A stretch of 64,000 nucleotides of DNA from Penelope pileata (Eukaryota > Chordata > Aves > Galliformes > Cracidae): positions 124,001 through 188,000 of the forward strand of contig WBMW01005646.1 in assembly GCA_013396635.1 (NCBI GenBank). The letters run 5' to 3'. Below the pieces are notes generated by a model that was not told where the DNA came from, searched no databases, and worked only from the letters and a program-made list of their open reading frames with translations. Every line of letters begins with the position of its first letter. Within the stretch, counting starts at the first letter, position 1. This document shows positions 37,902-50,700 of this stretch, piece by piece. The position numbers and the translations under genes are program-made.

Positions 37902-38312
37902 AATCACAGAATCACAGAATTGCAGGGGTTGGAAGGGACCTCGAGAGATCGAGTCCAACCCCCCTGCCAGAGCAGGTTCCCTATAGCAGGTTGCACAGGT
38001 AGGCATCCAGGCGGGTCTTGAATATCTCCAGGGAAGGAGACTCCACAACCTCCCTGGGCAGCCTGTTCCAGTGCTCCGTCACCCGCACCGTGAAGAAGTT
38101 CTTCCGCATGTTGGTGCGGAACTTCCTGTGCTCCAGCTTAAGGCCATTGCCCCTTGTCCTGTCCCCACTGACCACCGAAAAGAGGTTCCCCACCTCCATT
38201 TGCCTCCCGCAACTAAGATACTTATAAACATGGATCAGGTCCCCTCTCAGCCTTCTTTTCTCCAGGCTGAACAGACCCAGCTTACTGAGCCTCTCCTCAC
38301 AGGGGAGATGCT
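37902..38312 (-). mobile_element. CR1 LINE, 5'-truncated, 3' end with ORF2 C-terminus
   Basis: This is a non-LTR retrotransposon copy on the minus strand. Its 3' end lies at 37902, where the plus strand reads AATCACAGAATCACAGAAT, the reverse complement of the CR1 octamer tail. Next come the conserved GGTTGGAAGGGACCTCGAG segment and then the end of ORF2. The reading frame is open from the truncated end at about 38312 to its natural stop near 37981, a little over 100 codons. It includes recognisable CR1 C-terminal motifs: LFSLEKRRLRGDL at the start, RKNFFTVRVTEHWNRLPREV in the middle, and FKTRLDAYLCNLL at the end. The reverse transcriptase and endonuclease domains are absent, so the copy is dead on arrival, as is usual for CR1. 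The uninterrupted frame suggests it is fairly young. One 3-bp difference from the copy at 29974 lies in the GAGAGATC segment. It sits 176 bp from another CR1 piece. Confidence 0.95.
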
Positions 38313-41300
38313 ATAGAAGTTTTTGCTAAGAGCTTGTGGAAACAGAGGTGACAATGAAGTGTTTACTATCCTGGAATCTTATATTGTCCTTATTTCAATT
38401 TTGGGGATCTATCACATTTTTTTGATAGGAAAGTCTCCCATTGATGTAAACATTTCTTATTTGTTTTTCTTTCTATCATTATCATTTTTTCCCGTTGATA
38501 GCTGTCGTTACAGTATAAATACTTACACCAAGTTACATATTAAGCCCATTTACGTTGCCAACTATTCTGTAGAGGAAAAAAGAGATGCTCTTGAGGTGTA
38601 ATCACAGAAAAACTGCAAGCAAGATCTGGGGTGATGTTCTAATGGCTTAGTAGCTACAGCTGCATAGTGGGACTCACCCAATAGCAGGAAGAGGGTTTTG
38701 TTTCTGATTTACTGAGACGTGCACAGTGCTGCTCTGCACCATGGAAACGCTTGTCTCGGTCCCTGCAGTGGAAGCAGTGAGGGATGAGGTTGTTTAAGTG
38801 ACACAAATTATCTCTCCATCAGAGCGTGAGGTTGAGATTTTCTATTCCAGTGCTCAGGGGCTGCAGGAGCTCAGTGTCAGCACCAGCTCCTGCAGCAATG
38901 CTTTGCATTGCACCTACACTTCCCAAGGAAACCACTCAAGATGCTGCCACCTCTTTTCTGAAGCCTGCCTGTGACCTGGACCATCATGCTTCTGTTTAAA
39001 AATAGTGTATCAAGAGCAATCATTGATATCACACCCCGCTTACTTCAAGTTATTGCTTTATTAATTCATTGCAAGGAGATAATGGAGATAATTGCATAGA
39101 ACCTGGCATCTTTCAGCACCTCCTGCACTTTTGCCTGTCCTGGCAGTGCTTTGCAGGCAATTGATAGTGACACAGCAGTGCCTTTGAACAGGGAGCTTCT
39201 TGTTCAGGTTAACACACACCTTGTGGAGAAAGGGACCTTGAATAAAACCCACTAGCGCAGCAGTCGGTGCTTTGCATCTTAGGAATGGTTTATGATTCTC
39301 CCTCTCCTTTGGGGGAATAGAGCAAGTCCCCTGCTACACCTGACTTTCTTAACGCTCGGTGCCATGCAGCCTGCAGTGTGGTGGCAAGGAGCTCTGTTGG
39401 GCCACTGAGGCTGCAGCCAGAGCTACCATCTGGTGACTGAGGTGAGCTGCAGAGATGGAGGTGAATCCTGCTAAATACTCTTGTGACTCTGTAGGGTACA
39501 AAGAGAAAACCAATGAGGCAGAGTGAGTTTTGGGCTGAAATCCAGCTCAATGTGATCCGCCCTCTTCTTTGCCCCACTAACTTCTGAATAATTCGAGTAA
39601 AGGCTTTAAAGTGTGAGGGGTATTTTTGTCCTTAGCTGGTGACTTTGTAAAGTGACATTTATAGATAAAGCAATCATGAATCACTGGGGTCAGAATTCCT
39701 TTGTTCTGCCGCTGGTTTAGCCGCTGACTTCAGGTGTGATGGCAACAACACAACCATGGAAGACTTCATTCTTAGTTCATCAGTCAGGGCAGAATATAGC
39801 AGTCTCTTGGAGGTCACTAAGAACCAGCTTTACTCAGAACAAGAACTGATTCTTTACTCAAAAAAATCATGCCTGATGAAGTCATCCATATGAAATGTGT
39901 TCTAAAATAGTCTTCATATTATATTCTGTTTTACTCTAGGGAAAAATACATGGGGAAAACATCTTGAAACCCTGTTGACTGAGCAGTTTTATCTCAAATG
40001 TATTCAACATAAGTAATTTCTACCTATAACTTTTATAACTGGAGTTATCTTTGAACTCATTACAGCAGGAAATAGGAATAGGTCACCACATCAGCTGCCA
40101 GGTCATCCTAGTGATTTTTTCAGTGAATTTTTTTTTTTTTAATGACAGTAGCCTAACATTGCAGATTTTTTAAAAATGATTTCCTTGAACTATGTCTACA
40201 TTACCAAAAGGTGCAGCCTTACGAGAATGAATGTCTGGAACAAAACTGCTGATGCTGTGGAGCTGTTGTCCACACCATGCTCCTTTCAAGGTGTTTAATT
40301 CCATGCTGTCTTATTTGGTCTTGAGCACTGAGTTTCCATTAGCAGTTTGTCTAATGACCTTCCAGTTTAGTTTCACTTGAAAAGAATCTGGGTTATGTGT
40401 GCCAGGACAGCTTTCTGCTGCAATCTGAAGCACAATAAAGTGAGCATTAGAGTTCACTTTCAGCTTGCCCTCTGATCTGGACTTAGACACTAACATAAAT
40501 GCACCCCTGGGCCAATGCTGAACTAACAACAAGTATTTGTGGCATGTACCAATTAGAAGTCTGCTCCTTGTGTGCTAAGTACAGAAGTATCTCCAGAAAC
40601 AGCCACTGTGCTTTAAACCACCCCTAAGGTCTATGAAATGGAGGAAATCTGCAGTTATCTGTGATCTGTTATTTCAGCTAGCAGTTATTTGGAACAAGTT
40701 GCAATCAGTCCTTCCTGAAGCAAATGCAAATATTCAGATTGCCAGATGGATTTGAATGAGCAGCAGACTAATTTTTGCTTACAATAATAATAACAAACTG
40801 AAATATTTCTGCTCCTCATCTATAGTTACACTTAAAATGGACAACATATGGAAATATTTTTAGAAATAGAAGACCCTAGAACTCTCTGGTGTGTTTGGGC
40901 CATGGTTGCTACCACATGGAGACTTAAAAGGTGCAGTAGAAAAATGTGATATTTGCACAGCTGGTGTATGCTATAGAATTATCAATCAAGTACATTTAGT
41001 GCTTATGCAGACTGCTCCAAAAACTTTGACTTCTGTACTCTTGGCCAAAAGTACCTGCCAGCTGGAAGTATCTGGTATGTACATTCTAAACTCATCAACT
41101 CAGTGATAAATAACAAGGTTTATTGATCTTTGAGAGTGAAGTCTGATCCTTTCCCACTACCTGGAACCACATTTTTAATAAGCAAAATGTCTTGAGAGCA
41201 GCTGGAAACTTGCACGAATCTCATAATACTGGTGGCTTTACTTGTATGATTTGACATTGAGTTTATCTTCATTGCAGAGATCACTTAGTAATTTCTTGTT

Positions 41301-43894
41301 TTGCTGTTAAAATATCTATTTTTGATGCAAATTCTGTTCTGTAAGAGTTATCACACTCTGAATCTACACCAAGACCAAGGGAAACCTTCATATTCTGTAT
41401 GCACCACCTTCTCTGCCAGAGGCCTTGTGTCAGAAGATGACACATGGAGGGGAAAGCCGCTACAGACAAGAGGTTTTGAAGCACTGTGTTGTGTTGCAGA
41501 GAAGCCAGGAGGGAATTGAGAGAAGCACAGACATTGATGTATCATTTCATATATATGGTCCGAAGGAATAAAATGTTGGCTGAAGAAGTCTACTTCTGAC
41601 TGTTCTGTAGCAGGCATCCAGCACGTAGATAACAAAGATGGATACCCTGCTGCAGACATCTCATCTGATGTCACTCTAGCCAGTGTGGTGTGAGATGCAG
41701 CAATGGATTTATCTGTTCTCATAGGATATTAAGATAGGGATAAATATTGTAATAGGAGTGTGGGTTCAAATTACCTTTCCTCGAAGGGTAAGGCAGATAT
41801 CCCAACATCCTGTTACCACCTGGATTTTTTTTTTCTGAATTTGGTACCCATTCAGCTCTTTGAATATCTCGGTGTTCTTATGCTAGAGTTCTTAAGCCCG
41901 CTCCTTCATGTTGTCTTTGTTAAGCAGTAGTAATTACACAGCTGAATCCTTAAATTATAAAGTGAAAATTATAAAGGGAATGAGAAGATCTGAAAAGCCA
42001 GTTCCTACCAGAGGAGCTGAGTAGAAAATTGCTGACAATCTAGAACAGAAAAGAAACATGAAAAAAGAATAAAGTTAGAAGCAGAACAATATTGCTTGTC
42101 TGGACTACGCTGTTTTGCAAAAACACTTGGTTTCTCTGCAATTCTGTCCCGCAGTGTATGACCAGAGAGGCTTGGCAATCCTCGGTTTCTGGATGTAGAT
42201 ATCATGCTTCCAAACCTGAGCTATGGTGCACCATTTGTGCCTTTGATGCAGTTTACCAAACACCTTATAATCCGTTCATGGGTAATGGAGAGCTGACTGT
42301 AATGAAAACAATGATGATGCAGCCTTCGGATGAAAACCTGCTTTACTGAGCTATTGTGTTTTATGACTGCTTGTTCCTTTAGTTTTGAGTCTTCTTTTAT
42401 TGAAATAGTATCTGTAGGTCCCTTGCAAAACCAGGACCCCAAAGTAAAAATGCTGCTTGAAGTCTGTGTTGAAAGAGTGCTGGTTTTCTTTCTGACACCG
42501 TTCCCAGGCCCAAATCTTTTTATACTTTTCCATCTTACTTTGTTTCCTGTCATTGTTCTACAGCAGATGTATGCCTCTCTCAGAGCATAGCTCTGGATGA
42601 ATCTCCTAGGAGTGCAGGAGATCATACAGCTCAGGTCTGGTTTGCAAGACTAGTAGAATGGTGGAAACCAAAGCCGTGCATGGCATAGGAAGATTGGAGT
42701 ATAGAAGACATTGTGAACATTCTGGGTATTTTACTGGTTTGGTAAAAACACATCTCTGAGATCAGCCTTCCAGATAAGCAGGACAGGTCATTACATAGAG
42801 TAATAGGCAGTGAGGCATGCTGAATATGCCAAGATTTGGGTTTTCTCAAATTAAATATCTCTATCATTAATCAAATGCAATAAGCACATCTTCAAGATGC
42901 TAGTCCTTACCTAGGCTGCATCTAAGTGCAATACTGATACCTGTAGGATGTAGCAGTGCATTAGCAATGAAATAATCTCTCTTTTGTGAAGTGGTGCATG
43001 TAGTGGTCTGGCCACACTAATGGTGGCAATTGAATAGTCTAGAGGAAACTGCTTTCAATGGATAATCCCAACATACTTTTGAACTGCAGGCGCTTTCTTT
43101 GGTGGAGATATTGTCACCTGCTCATCTCAGCAGAGCGTCTTTCAAGCCTCAGTAGGCCCTAGGGCTCCTCAGCAGAAAGGGGGCTGACAACAAAGCACTG
43201 CTGTCTGAGAAGAGCACTCTGTCTTGCTGGCTTTGCAAACCTCATTAATTGTCCTATTGTTAGAGGAATAATTCATTTTGTGTAATTCAATTTCAGGTAC
43301 TGTCCAGATATGGAAGGTACCTGATGTATATATAAGGAAATAAAAATGCCGTCTCTGTTTTAAGACTAGAAAAGAATAATGAGCTATTCTTTTTCTTTTC
43401 CACTAAATGGAAATTAAGAAATCCCTCTGTGCCAATGGAATTCTGGTTGCAGGGAGACATAGAGTCAAAAGCCTTTTTTCTTTCTCCTTTTTTGCTTTTT
43501 AATTTATTTCTGACTTGTTCTTTTTATCTTAGTTGCATGACATCCCCTTTATGCCTCAGGCTCCTTCATGCCTCTAACATCTATAAAGGGATTAGAGTGT
43601 AGCTTTTCTTGTCAACAAAAATTCTCCTCATCAGATAAATTGCTACCTAAAAGAGTCCTCTGAATGACAGCCAGCATCCTCAGAGCATGGGGAAGGATGG
43701 GAAAGGTGAGACTGCCAGGACATTTGCAGACAAACGCATCATCCGCTCCCTTGCTGACAGTGCCCACTCTGTGCTGCACCCGATGTGGGATTCACCATCT
43801 TGGAGAGCCCCGTGTCCTGAGGTCACTCTAGTGACAGACAAACATAGGGCTTGCGGTGCACCTGTGCTGTGCTTCTCAGGAATGGAAACGTCTG
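38313..43894. other. Unique AT-rich DNA
   Basis: A TAATTA/ATTGCAT-rich patch at about 39000-39100 resembles the composition of conserved non-coding elements but cannot be confirmed without alignment. The longest frames (42221-42625 minus, 134 codons; 41351-41722 minus, 123 codons) have no known motif. Confidence 0.6.
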
Positions 43895-44737
43895 CTACTT
43901 TGCTGCTAGAACTTCTCTGTGATTTACTGATGTTCCAACAAGGAAAATTGAAACTGCTTTGCCTGTGGCTAAAACCAAAGCCCAGGTCTCAGTGGAATTA
44001 CTGAAAATGATGCATTCCACTAAATGATATAATGCCTTCAGGTGAGGAGGTGATGTTCCTCTTGCACCTCTCCCCTGTTCACCACCCTCAGGCACAGCCC
44101 TCATCCATGCCCAGAACCTTGAAAAAGGGTAAAGAGGGCAAATGGGCTCAGCAGCTCTGCTTGTCAGAGTGCTTCCTAACTTCAGTCTGGGAGGTGATAG
44201 AAGGGTGCAGGAAGGGGAGCTCTGTCTCTTAGAAATGCATTGTGGTTGGCTGTGTTTGTGCTGCTGCACAGAGGAGGTTCTGCCAGCTCTTCTGGCCTTC
44301 ATGTCTCCACCATGAGAAGTCACTGTAGATTGAGATGTGTCATCAGAAAGCCAAGCCTGTGAGGGTTGAGTTTCTGCTGTGAGAAAGCAAAGTGCTGTTT
44401 GTCTATCTGTACTTAGAAGGCTGTGTTTTAAAAGTCCCGTAATTTTGAAAAGCCATGGGTCTGATTCCTGCTTATGTTGGACACTCTCATTCTTATCCAA
44501 ATAACTTCCAGGGAGAAGTGAAGTAACGCCTAATGACTTGTACTCCACATTTAGGGCAATTTGACCCTGAGTAATCATTTTCACTTCTAACAACATTTGT
44601 AAAGTGTACTGTGATGCTAATTTAGGTTCACCAGTTGTTTGCCACCTAATGAACTGTGAGTTTCCTGATGCAGAAATATCTGTACTCTCATCTAACAGGA
44701 ATCCTGTAATAAGCAAGGCACTCTCTTGGGAAGGCAT
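43895..44737 (-). other. Unrecognised 280-codon antisense ORF
   Basis: This is the longest open frame in the window, starting at a true ATG. Reading the minus strand, a strong acceptor motif (TTTCTCTTCCTTCCAG) lies just upstream, ending about 12 bases before the ATG. An in-frame TAA directly precedes the ATG, so the frame could only begin here, as an initiating exon. The start context is weak (T at -3, C at +4). The predicted product has a Ser/Thr-rich middle (about residues 125-205) and a short hydrophobic stretch near the C-terminus (about 252-272). It has no signal peptide, no domain I recognise and no repeats. A frame this long is uncommon by chance but not impossible in 64 kb read in six frames. 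A possible minus-strand AATAAA lies near 43505. It may be a lineage-specific gene, a lncRNA, or chance. Confidence 0.15.
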
Positions 44738-44760
44738 TTAATGCCTACCCTGGAAGGAAG

Positions 44761-47700
44761 AGAAATACTGAGAAAAGCATTCCTATAGTTAAGGCTTAGT
44801 TTAAAAACATTTAATGATGAGGAATTTCTGTTTTCTGCATCTCCCTACAACCTACTGTAAGTTGAAAAAAAGGATACAGAAGTAGTTACTATTTCACTGC
44901 ATAATTTCACGTAACTGAAAAAAAATGAACATCAGACACTTGGAATAATAAAAAATGCATGTCATTTATTAGCTATTCTAATGAATGATGCTTCTGTGAG
45001 AGTTCTAGAAGGGCAGAAAATGTCTTCTGGTTTAAAATTAGATATATTATAATGTATGAGATCTTGTTAGCATCCACCAGCACAGGATTTTGGATTGCTT
45101 TATGAAAAGGAAATGTTAAATCCTTATAGTAGATCTGTAAGGCAGGCTGATAGTGCCAGTTTCTCTGAAAGAAGGGAGGCTGAGGAGCAAGGGTCTGTGA
45201 CACTTGTTCACTTGCCAAAGCCTGATGAGAAAGCCAGCACTTCTGCTTGCCAGTTTTGTTTTGACCACAGGCAATTCAAGTCACTTCAAAGAATTCCTGC
45301 TCATGATGTGCCCCACTAGCATTAAGGCCTTGACCTGACTCACAGGCCTGTGAGCTGTAAAATAGGACATGGAAGCTCACTCTCCAGGTTTACTCATGGC
45401 TAAAAAGTTGTGAAGCAGCTGTGGGTGAGCTCCCAGACTGATGGCAATCCCGGGTCTTGAGTGGGTGAAACCTTCTCTGCCTTGTGCTGATGTCTGACAG
45501 CCCTAGCCCTCTGAAATGACTGTGCCCTTTTTCCTCTTGCAATGTGGATGAGTAGGGAAGTGAAAGAAAGGTAGAGGCATAAAAGTACATCTCTGTGTAT
45601 TATGAAAGGATCATTTCATCCTGGGCCTGTTTTCTAAGGAACAGTAAGATGGGGCTAGGACAGCAACCATCCTTGGCTGAAGAATCCAGACCAGTAGGTA
45701 TGGGAAGAAGGCAAGCTTGCCAACCAGGTCAGGTCATGGCATCTTACCTGTTACCCAATCTGTATATGAGTAACTGAAGAAATCTGCTAGAGTAAACAAC
45801 ATCTCCTGAAGAGACTGAAACCCTGCTGCTCGTTCTCAAATGATGGACCCTAGAGTTTCCAGGCTGGGTGTGCACCCTGCTTGTGCCTTAGCACCATCTT
45901 GGGGGTGATCCCTCCCGGCTGTCCATGAGCAGCTTTCCCCAAGGAGTCTGGGCAGTGTTGGCTGCCATTGAGCATCGCCACTCTGGGTTGGAGTCCAAAT
46001 GTGGGTTCTCCGGATTGAACTTACTGCTCTTTTTAAGGCTTTCTTAATTGTCCACATTTCCCACTGAAGAGAGCGAAATGTGTGAAGGATCAAGCCATCT
46101 GCACATCAAACCACAGAGCTGGAACCTCTGCTGAGAACTGTACACTCAATGTTTGTGTTTTACTCCAGATAAATAAAAACTGCAGCTTAAATGGTGCTAA
46201 GAAGGTCATCGCTTCTCCAGAAAGACTCCCGCAGAGACAGTTCCATTGAGGTAGGTTTCTCACCCATGGAGGCTTGGTACAATTAAACTGTAATTAAGAG
46301 GATACCTGCTGATTCAATCTGCATGGAAAAATAGAAATCCTCCATAACAAAATCAGCATTCAGGCAGGTGATTTTCCCATTTGCTGTATGACTGGCAATA
46401 GGCATGTTGTTGCCAAGTGATGTTGCACTGCAGAGCAAATCTGGGCCAAGAATTTTTTTTCTACACATACTCATAGGATTGAGGATAAAACAAGAGGTTG
46501 AGAACATTTCATTGGAATAGACTTAGCTGAGAATTTTGTCGTGATCTAATTTATGCAAGGTGAATGTTGAGATTAGTCCTGTCAATAACTGTTCATCTCT
46601 ATTCTCAATTAAACCAAAGTATTTGATGTTATTCTCTTATAAAAATAAGAATCACCTCATTGGATCATCTTGTCATTGCTAGTCAACGAGCAGCATCACA
46701 GCCAAGACAGGCCTGTCTCTCACACAGACTCGCATCATATCCACTTGATTCCACGTTCAGCTTCTCTGATGGTTCTGTTTCTTTTAACAAGATATATTTC
46801 CCATTTATTTTTGTTTGGTTTTAGAAATGAAAAGCCAGTCATCATCTTCTTCCCCTTAGCACAAAAAAAAAAAAAAGATTTGAGAAATATCTTGCTTGTT
46901 TAAAAAAAGTTACAAAGGAAATCTCAGGATTTTTATAATGAAGTAACATTCCTGTGGAGATTTCAGTTTCATTATTCAATGTTGTATTCCTATAACTGCC
47001 ATGCTGTGCATATGACATATGCATAAATGGAAATAAATCAGGTAAAACTGTCAGGACATCCTCTTCATCTATAAATTTTTAATCTATTCAAAGACTTTCC
47101 CATTTGGTTTTCATCTCTTCAAACTTTAACTGCTGTCAAAAAGAGGTGCTGCAACCCAACTGTCACAGATAAATGGGGGAAACTTTACAGGAAATGCCTT
47201 GTCGGTATCTACGTGTCTATGGGTAGGACTCAGTTAGCACTGCAGATGTGGTGCATGTGTCCCAGGGTCTCTAGATGTTCAGGCAATTGAATCCAGTGCT
47301 TCAGATACAGCATGTGGAGAAATGCTCTATGTGCAAGAGACCATGAGGGATAGGTCCTGAAGAAGGTATGGTTAAAAAATAAAGAAACTTTGGAGTGACA
47401 ACTTCTGAAATATCAAGGGTAATGAAAACAGTCCTACTGGAACCACACCTGAAACTGTAGAAGTGTGAGTTAAATTAAGAAATTAGGAGGGCCACAGGTC
47501 AGGCAACCCTGGATGAAAATTTCTAGTTTGCAAAATCATCCCAGGTGTTGTTCATGGCCCTAATTCTGAAGGACTTACCTTTCTGCCATGTGATAGTCCT
47601 CTGACAGCAGGAGCGTTGACGTTCAGTTAAACAGAACCATTAGTTTTTCTTTGATGCCTATAGGGAGTAGCTTTTTCCAAGGCACCAGGGAAGCAAAAGG

Positions 47701-50700
47701 AAATGTGATGTAGCTCTGTATAATTTTCATGCTTTCACATTATAGAGAGTAAGATCTGAATTGGCTTAATCCCTGTTCAGAATGTACCTATTACTTAATT
47801 TATGAGAAATATGAAGTCTGATTTGTAGAAGACTGGTTGGGAAACCCAAACAACTAAATATTTCATTTACAGACATGCTCTCTGGTGCCTGGATGAAAGG
47901 TTTGTGTCTCAGAAAGTGCTTATTCACTGTTAGTCATCACAGTCAGCACTACACACCTTGAAAATCACATTTTCTGGTGTGTTTGTCATCCTGAGATGTC
48001 ATGGAAGGCAGTAATGGAACCATGAATAGCTACTAAATGACCGGGTAGGAAATGCATAATAGGAAAACAAATAGAATATTCTTTTCATCCTTAAACACAA
48101 GGCCTGCTAAGAATGTAATTCCGATCCTTTTAAGTGAGGGACACTCAGATGTACTATTTACTGCTTATGTCATCTCTTACTCCTCATCCACAAATGATCC
48201 TGCTTTAGCCTTACAGTTCATATTCCAGTTAGTTTTTATCCTTACCTACCTATCTTGAAGCAATGTCAACTGATGTTGTGAATGAATAATGAAACAAACT
48301 TAAAACCACGCCCTCTGGCAAAAAACCGAACAAACAAAAAATACTTTTCAATGGAAGTAGGATGAATCATAGATAAAAATGCTTTAAAGAATGTCTGAAA
48401 CCACCCCCTGCATAAGCTTACTTTAGCAAATCAGAACCTAATGTAGGGTTATTAAGTGCTTCTACAAACTAGGCCATGTTTATTGATACTTGAAAGTCAC
48501 TTGAGCAGATGACATCAAAATGTTTTGTCAAAAAACAAAGAAAGCTGGAAAGAGCTGGCATTAAAATATGTCTGTGACAACAGCCTTGTTTGAAGCTAGA
48601 AAGCTAAACATGGCAACTGGGTGGCTGGTGTTTGTGGCAGTATTTTGATGGCCATGGGCATTGCCTAAGAATCTAGAGCCCCAGTACGTGTTCCATCTTG
48701 TATGTGCATTTCTAAATGTGAGTTCTAGTGAGAAGGGATTAATTCTGATCTGATTAAGTCTGAACCAGACTTCCCCTTGAAAGCTGTAAGTGCTTTCTTC
48801 CATCTTGCCCTGCTGACTGTTCGTGCAGCACCAAAGAAGCAGGTCTGTTGTGGTTATGTGGAGGAGGAGGAAGCGGGACTACATGACCAGAAAGGTCTTT
48901 TTGAGCACCGTATTTCTGAAAATCCAAGAAAGCAGCAAATCCCTTCTGCTTTTTGTACTGTGCACATTTCTGCCTTTGGGAGAAGAAAGGAAAGTTAACA
49001 CAGCACCCACTTTAATAGCTAAGCTTAATTCAGTATAGAAAATATAAGTCATGACAATGCTATGCCATCGCAGCAAGAAAAATACTGTTCCTATTTCAAA
49101 GACTGTCTCATGAGGATGATGAATTGTAGAATTCAGCCTTTGCTGCTTTAAGGGAAACTATCCTTGACAGGAAGATGAAACAGAGTTAGCTGCATCCATA
49201 GCTGGCTGCAACCATCTATCAGTTCTGTTGCTGTTTAAGGAAAGGAGCATTTGGCAGTGGGGACTGAGTGTGATGTGCCAGCCTGGAGAAGTCATACCAA
49301 CTTGTATATGTGCCTCTGTTTCCTCGAGGTCCTCTTTTTCACTGGGAAAATTTGAGCTGATGTCTAAAAATCATGGAAAACTTATCTTGCGCCTCCTGAA
49401 TGTGTGAGACCTGAACAGTAGTATGCGTGTGTTGGGCATCAGAAAACAGTCATCTGAAAACTACTTGTCTCCTTCCTGCAGATCAACGATTATCATGGTT
49501 GAACCTGCTTCCACAAGCACACAGAACTCTCTGCAAAAGCTGTTACCAAAAATACACGTGTAATTGCATTTGTCTTTCTGTTGTGTATGACAGACAACTG
49601 GTGTTGAAAACAAATGTATTTTGAATGCACTTCTAAGGGTAAATATGATCTTGGATATATGCCAAGCAGTAGCTGTATTATTGGAATTTTCAAGGCACGA
49701 TATGGTTTTTGAGAGTCTCAGTTTTAAGTCAGTGACAGAAGCTTTTGTCAGGCTTAGCATTTCCCTGGCATAGGGGAAGGAATTAACGGTATTTATTATT
49801 GACTGAGCCACCAAAAACATTGAAGTTTTCCATATTTTGACAGCCTCTTTGTATCTCTTTCAAAGTGGTTGGACAAAATATAGATACAGATGGATGCTCC
49901 AGTTATAAATATTGAATGTTCTTTATACTTTATCCAGAAGAGAAGGTGATCTTTGATGTATTTGTTGGAGCATGTGGAAAACACTTCTGTACATCACCAG
50001 TACCCATCATCATAAAGCTGCAGCTTTAGGCAGTGCTTTATTTCTGATGACAATAATTCAAAGCTACACAAAATTTTCTGGACTCTCTGAGAACAGCAGC
50101 AAAAGCTGAGCAGGAGCTCTAGGTGCCTTAGAGCTTTCTTTTGAGCAGGAAATCAAGAAAGGTGTCAGGTCCTGAGCTTTCTCTGTTTGGTGATTTCCCT
50201 GACCTTGTGACATGGTTTGAGGGAAGAAGTAACAGCTATGTCCATCTGCAAGACAGCACTTCAGGAAATGCTGGGGATGAACTGTCTACCAATGCCATAT
50301 ATTGTGTGCATATTCTTTTGATATTTATCAGTAGTAATGCTGTGGATCCATGATCATTCTGCTGCCTAAGTAAATATACATAATTTATGGAAGCACCTGC
50401 AGACAGTGACTAATCTCCAGGATGTGGGATGGGCCTTGTACCTTCTGGAAATGTACAGCTTTTTTTTTTTTTTTTTCCTTCTCTTTGCTTGAGTTGATTT
50501 GATGGGATTTACATCAGGGGGAGGCACAGTGCTTTTGCTTTGAGATCAGCTCTGAAGCAGCCCTGTCCATGGTGATGCCCTCCCACTCTGGCCTCTGGGG
50601 CTTCGGAACAAATTAATGCATCTAGGCAGCTAGAAGGGATGCTGGGCCAGAGTCTTCTGGGAGCAAATGCAGCTGCTCTGGAGCTGAATTCTTGTGAAAT

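Noticed and set aside
42305..42350. ATGATGA followed by CTGA, C/D-box snoRNA-like
   Set aside because: The boxes are only about 30 bases apart, too close for a C/D snoRNA, and no terminal stem forms.
44685..44690. LLDESTDIS near the start of the 280-codon minus ORF, reminiscent of a hAT transposase motif
   Set aside because: The residues after it do not continue the hAT pattern and no terminal inverted repeats are visible. A short chance match.
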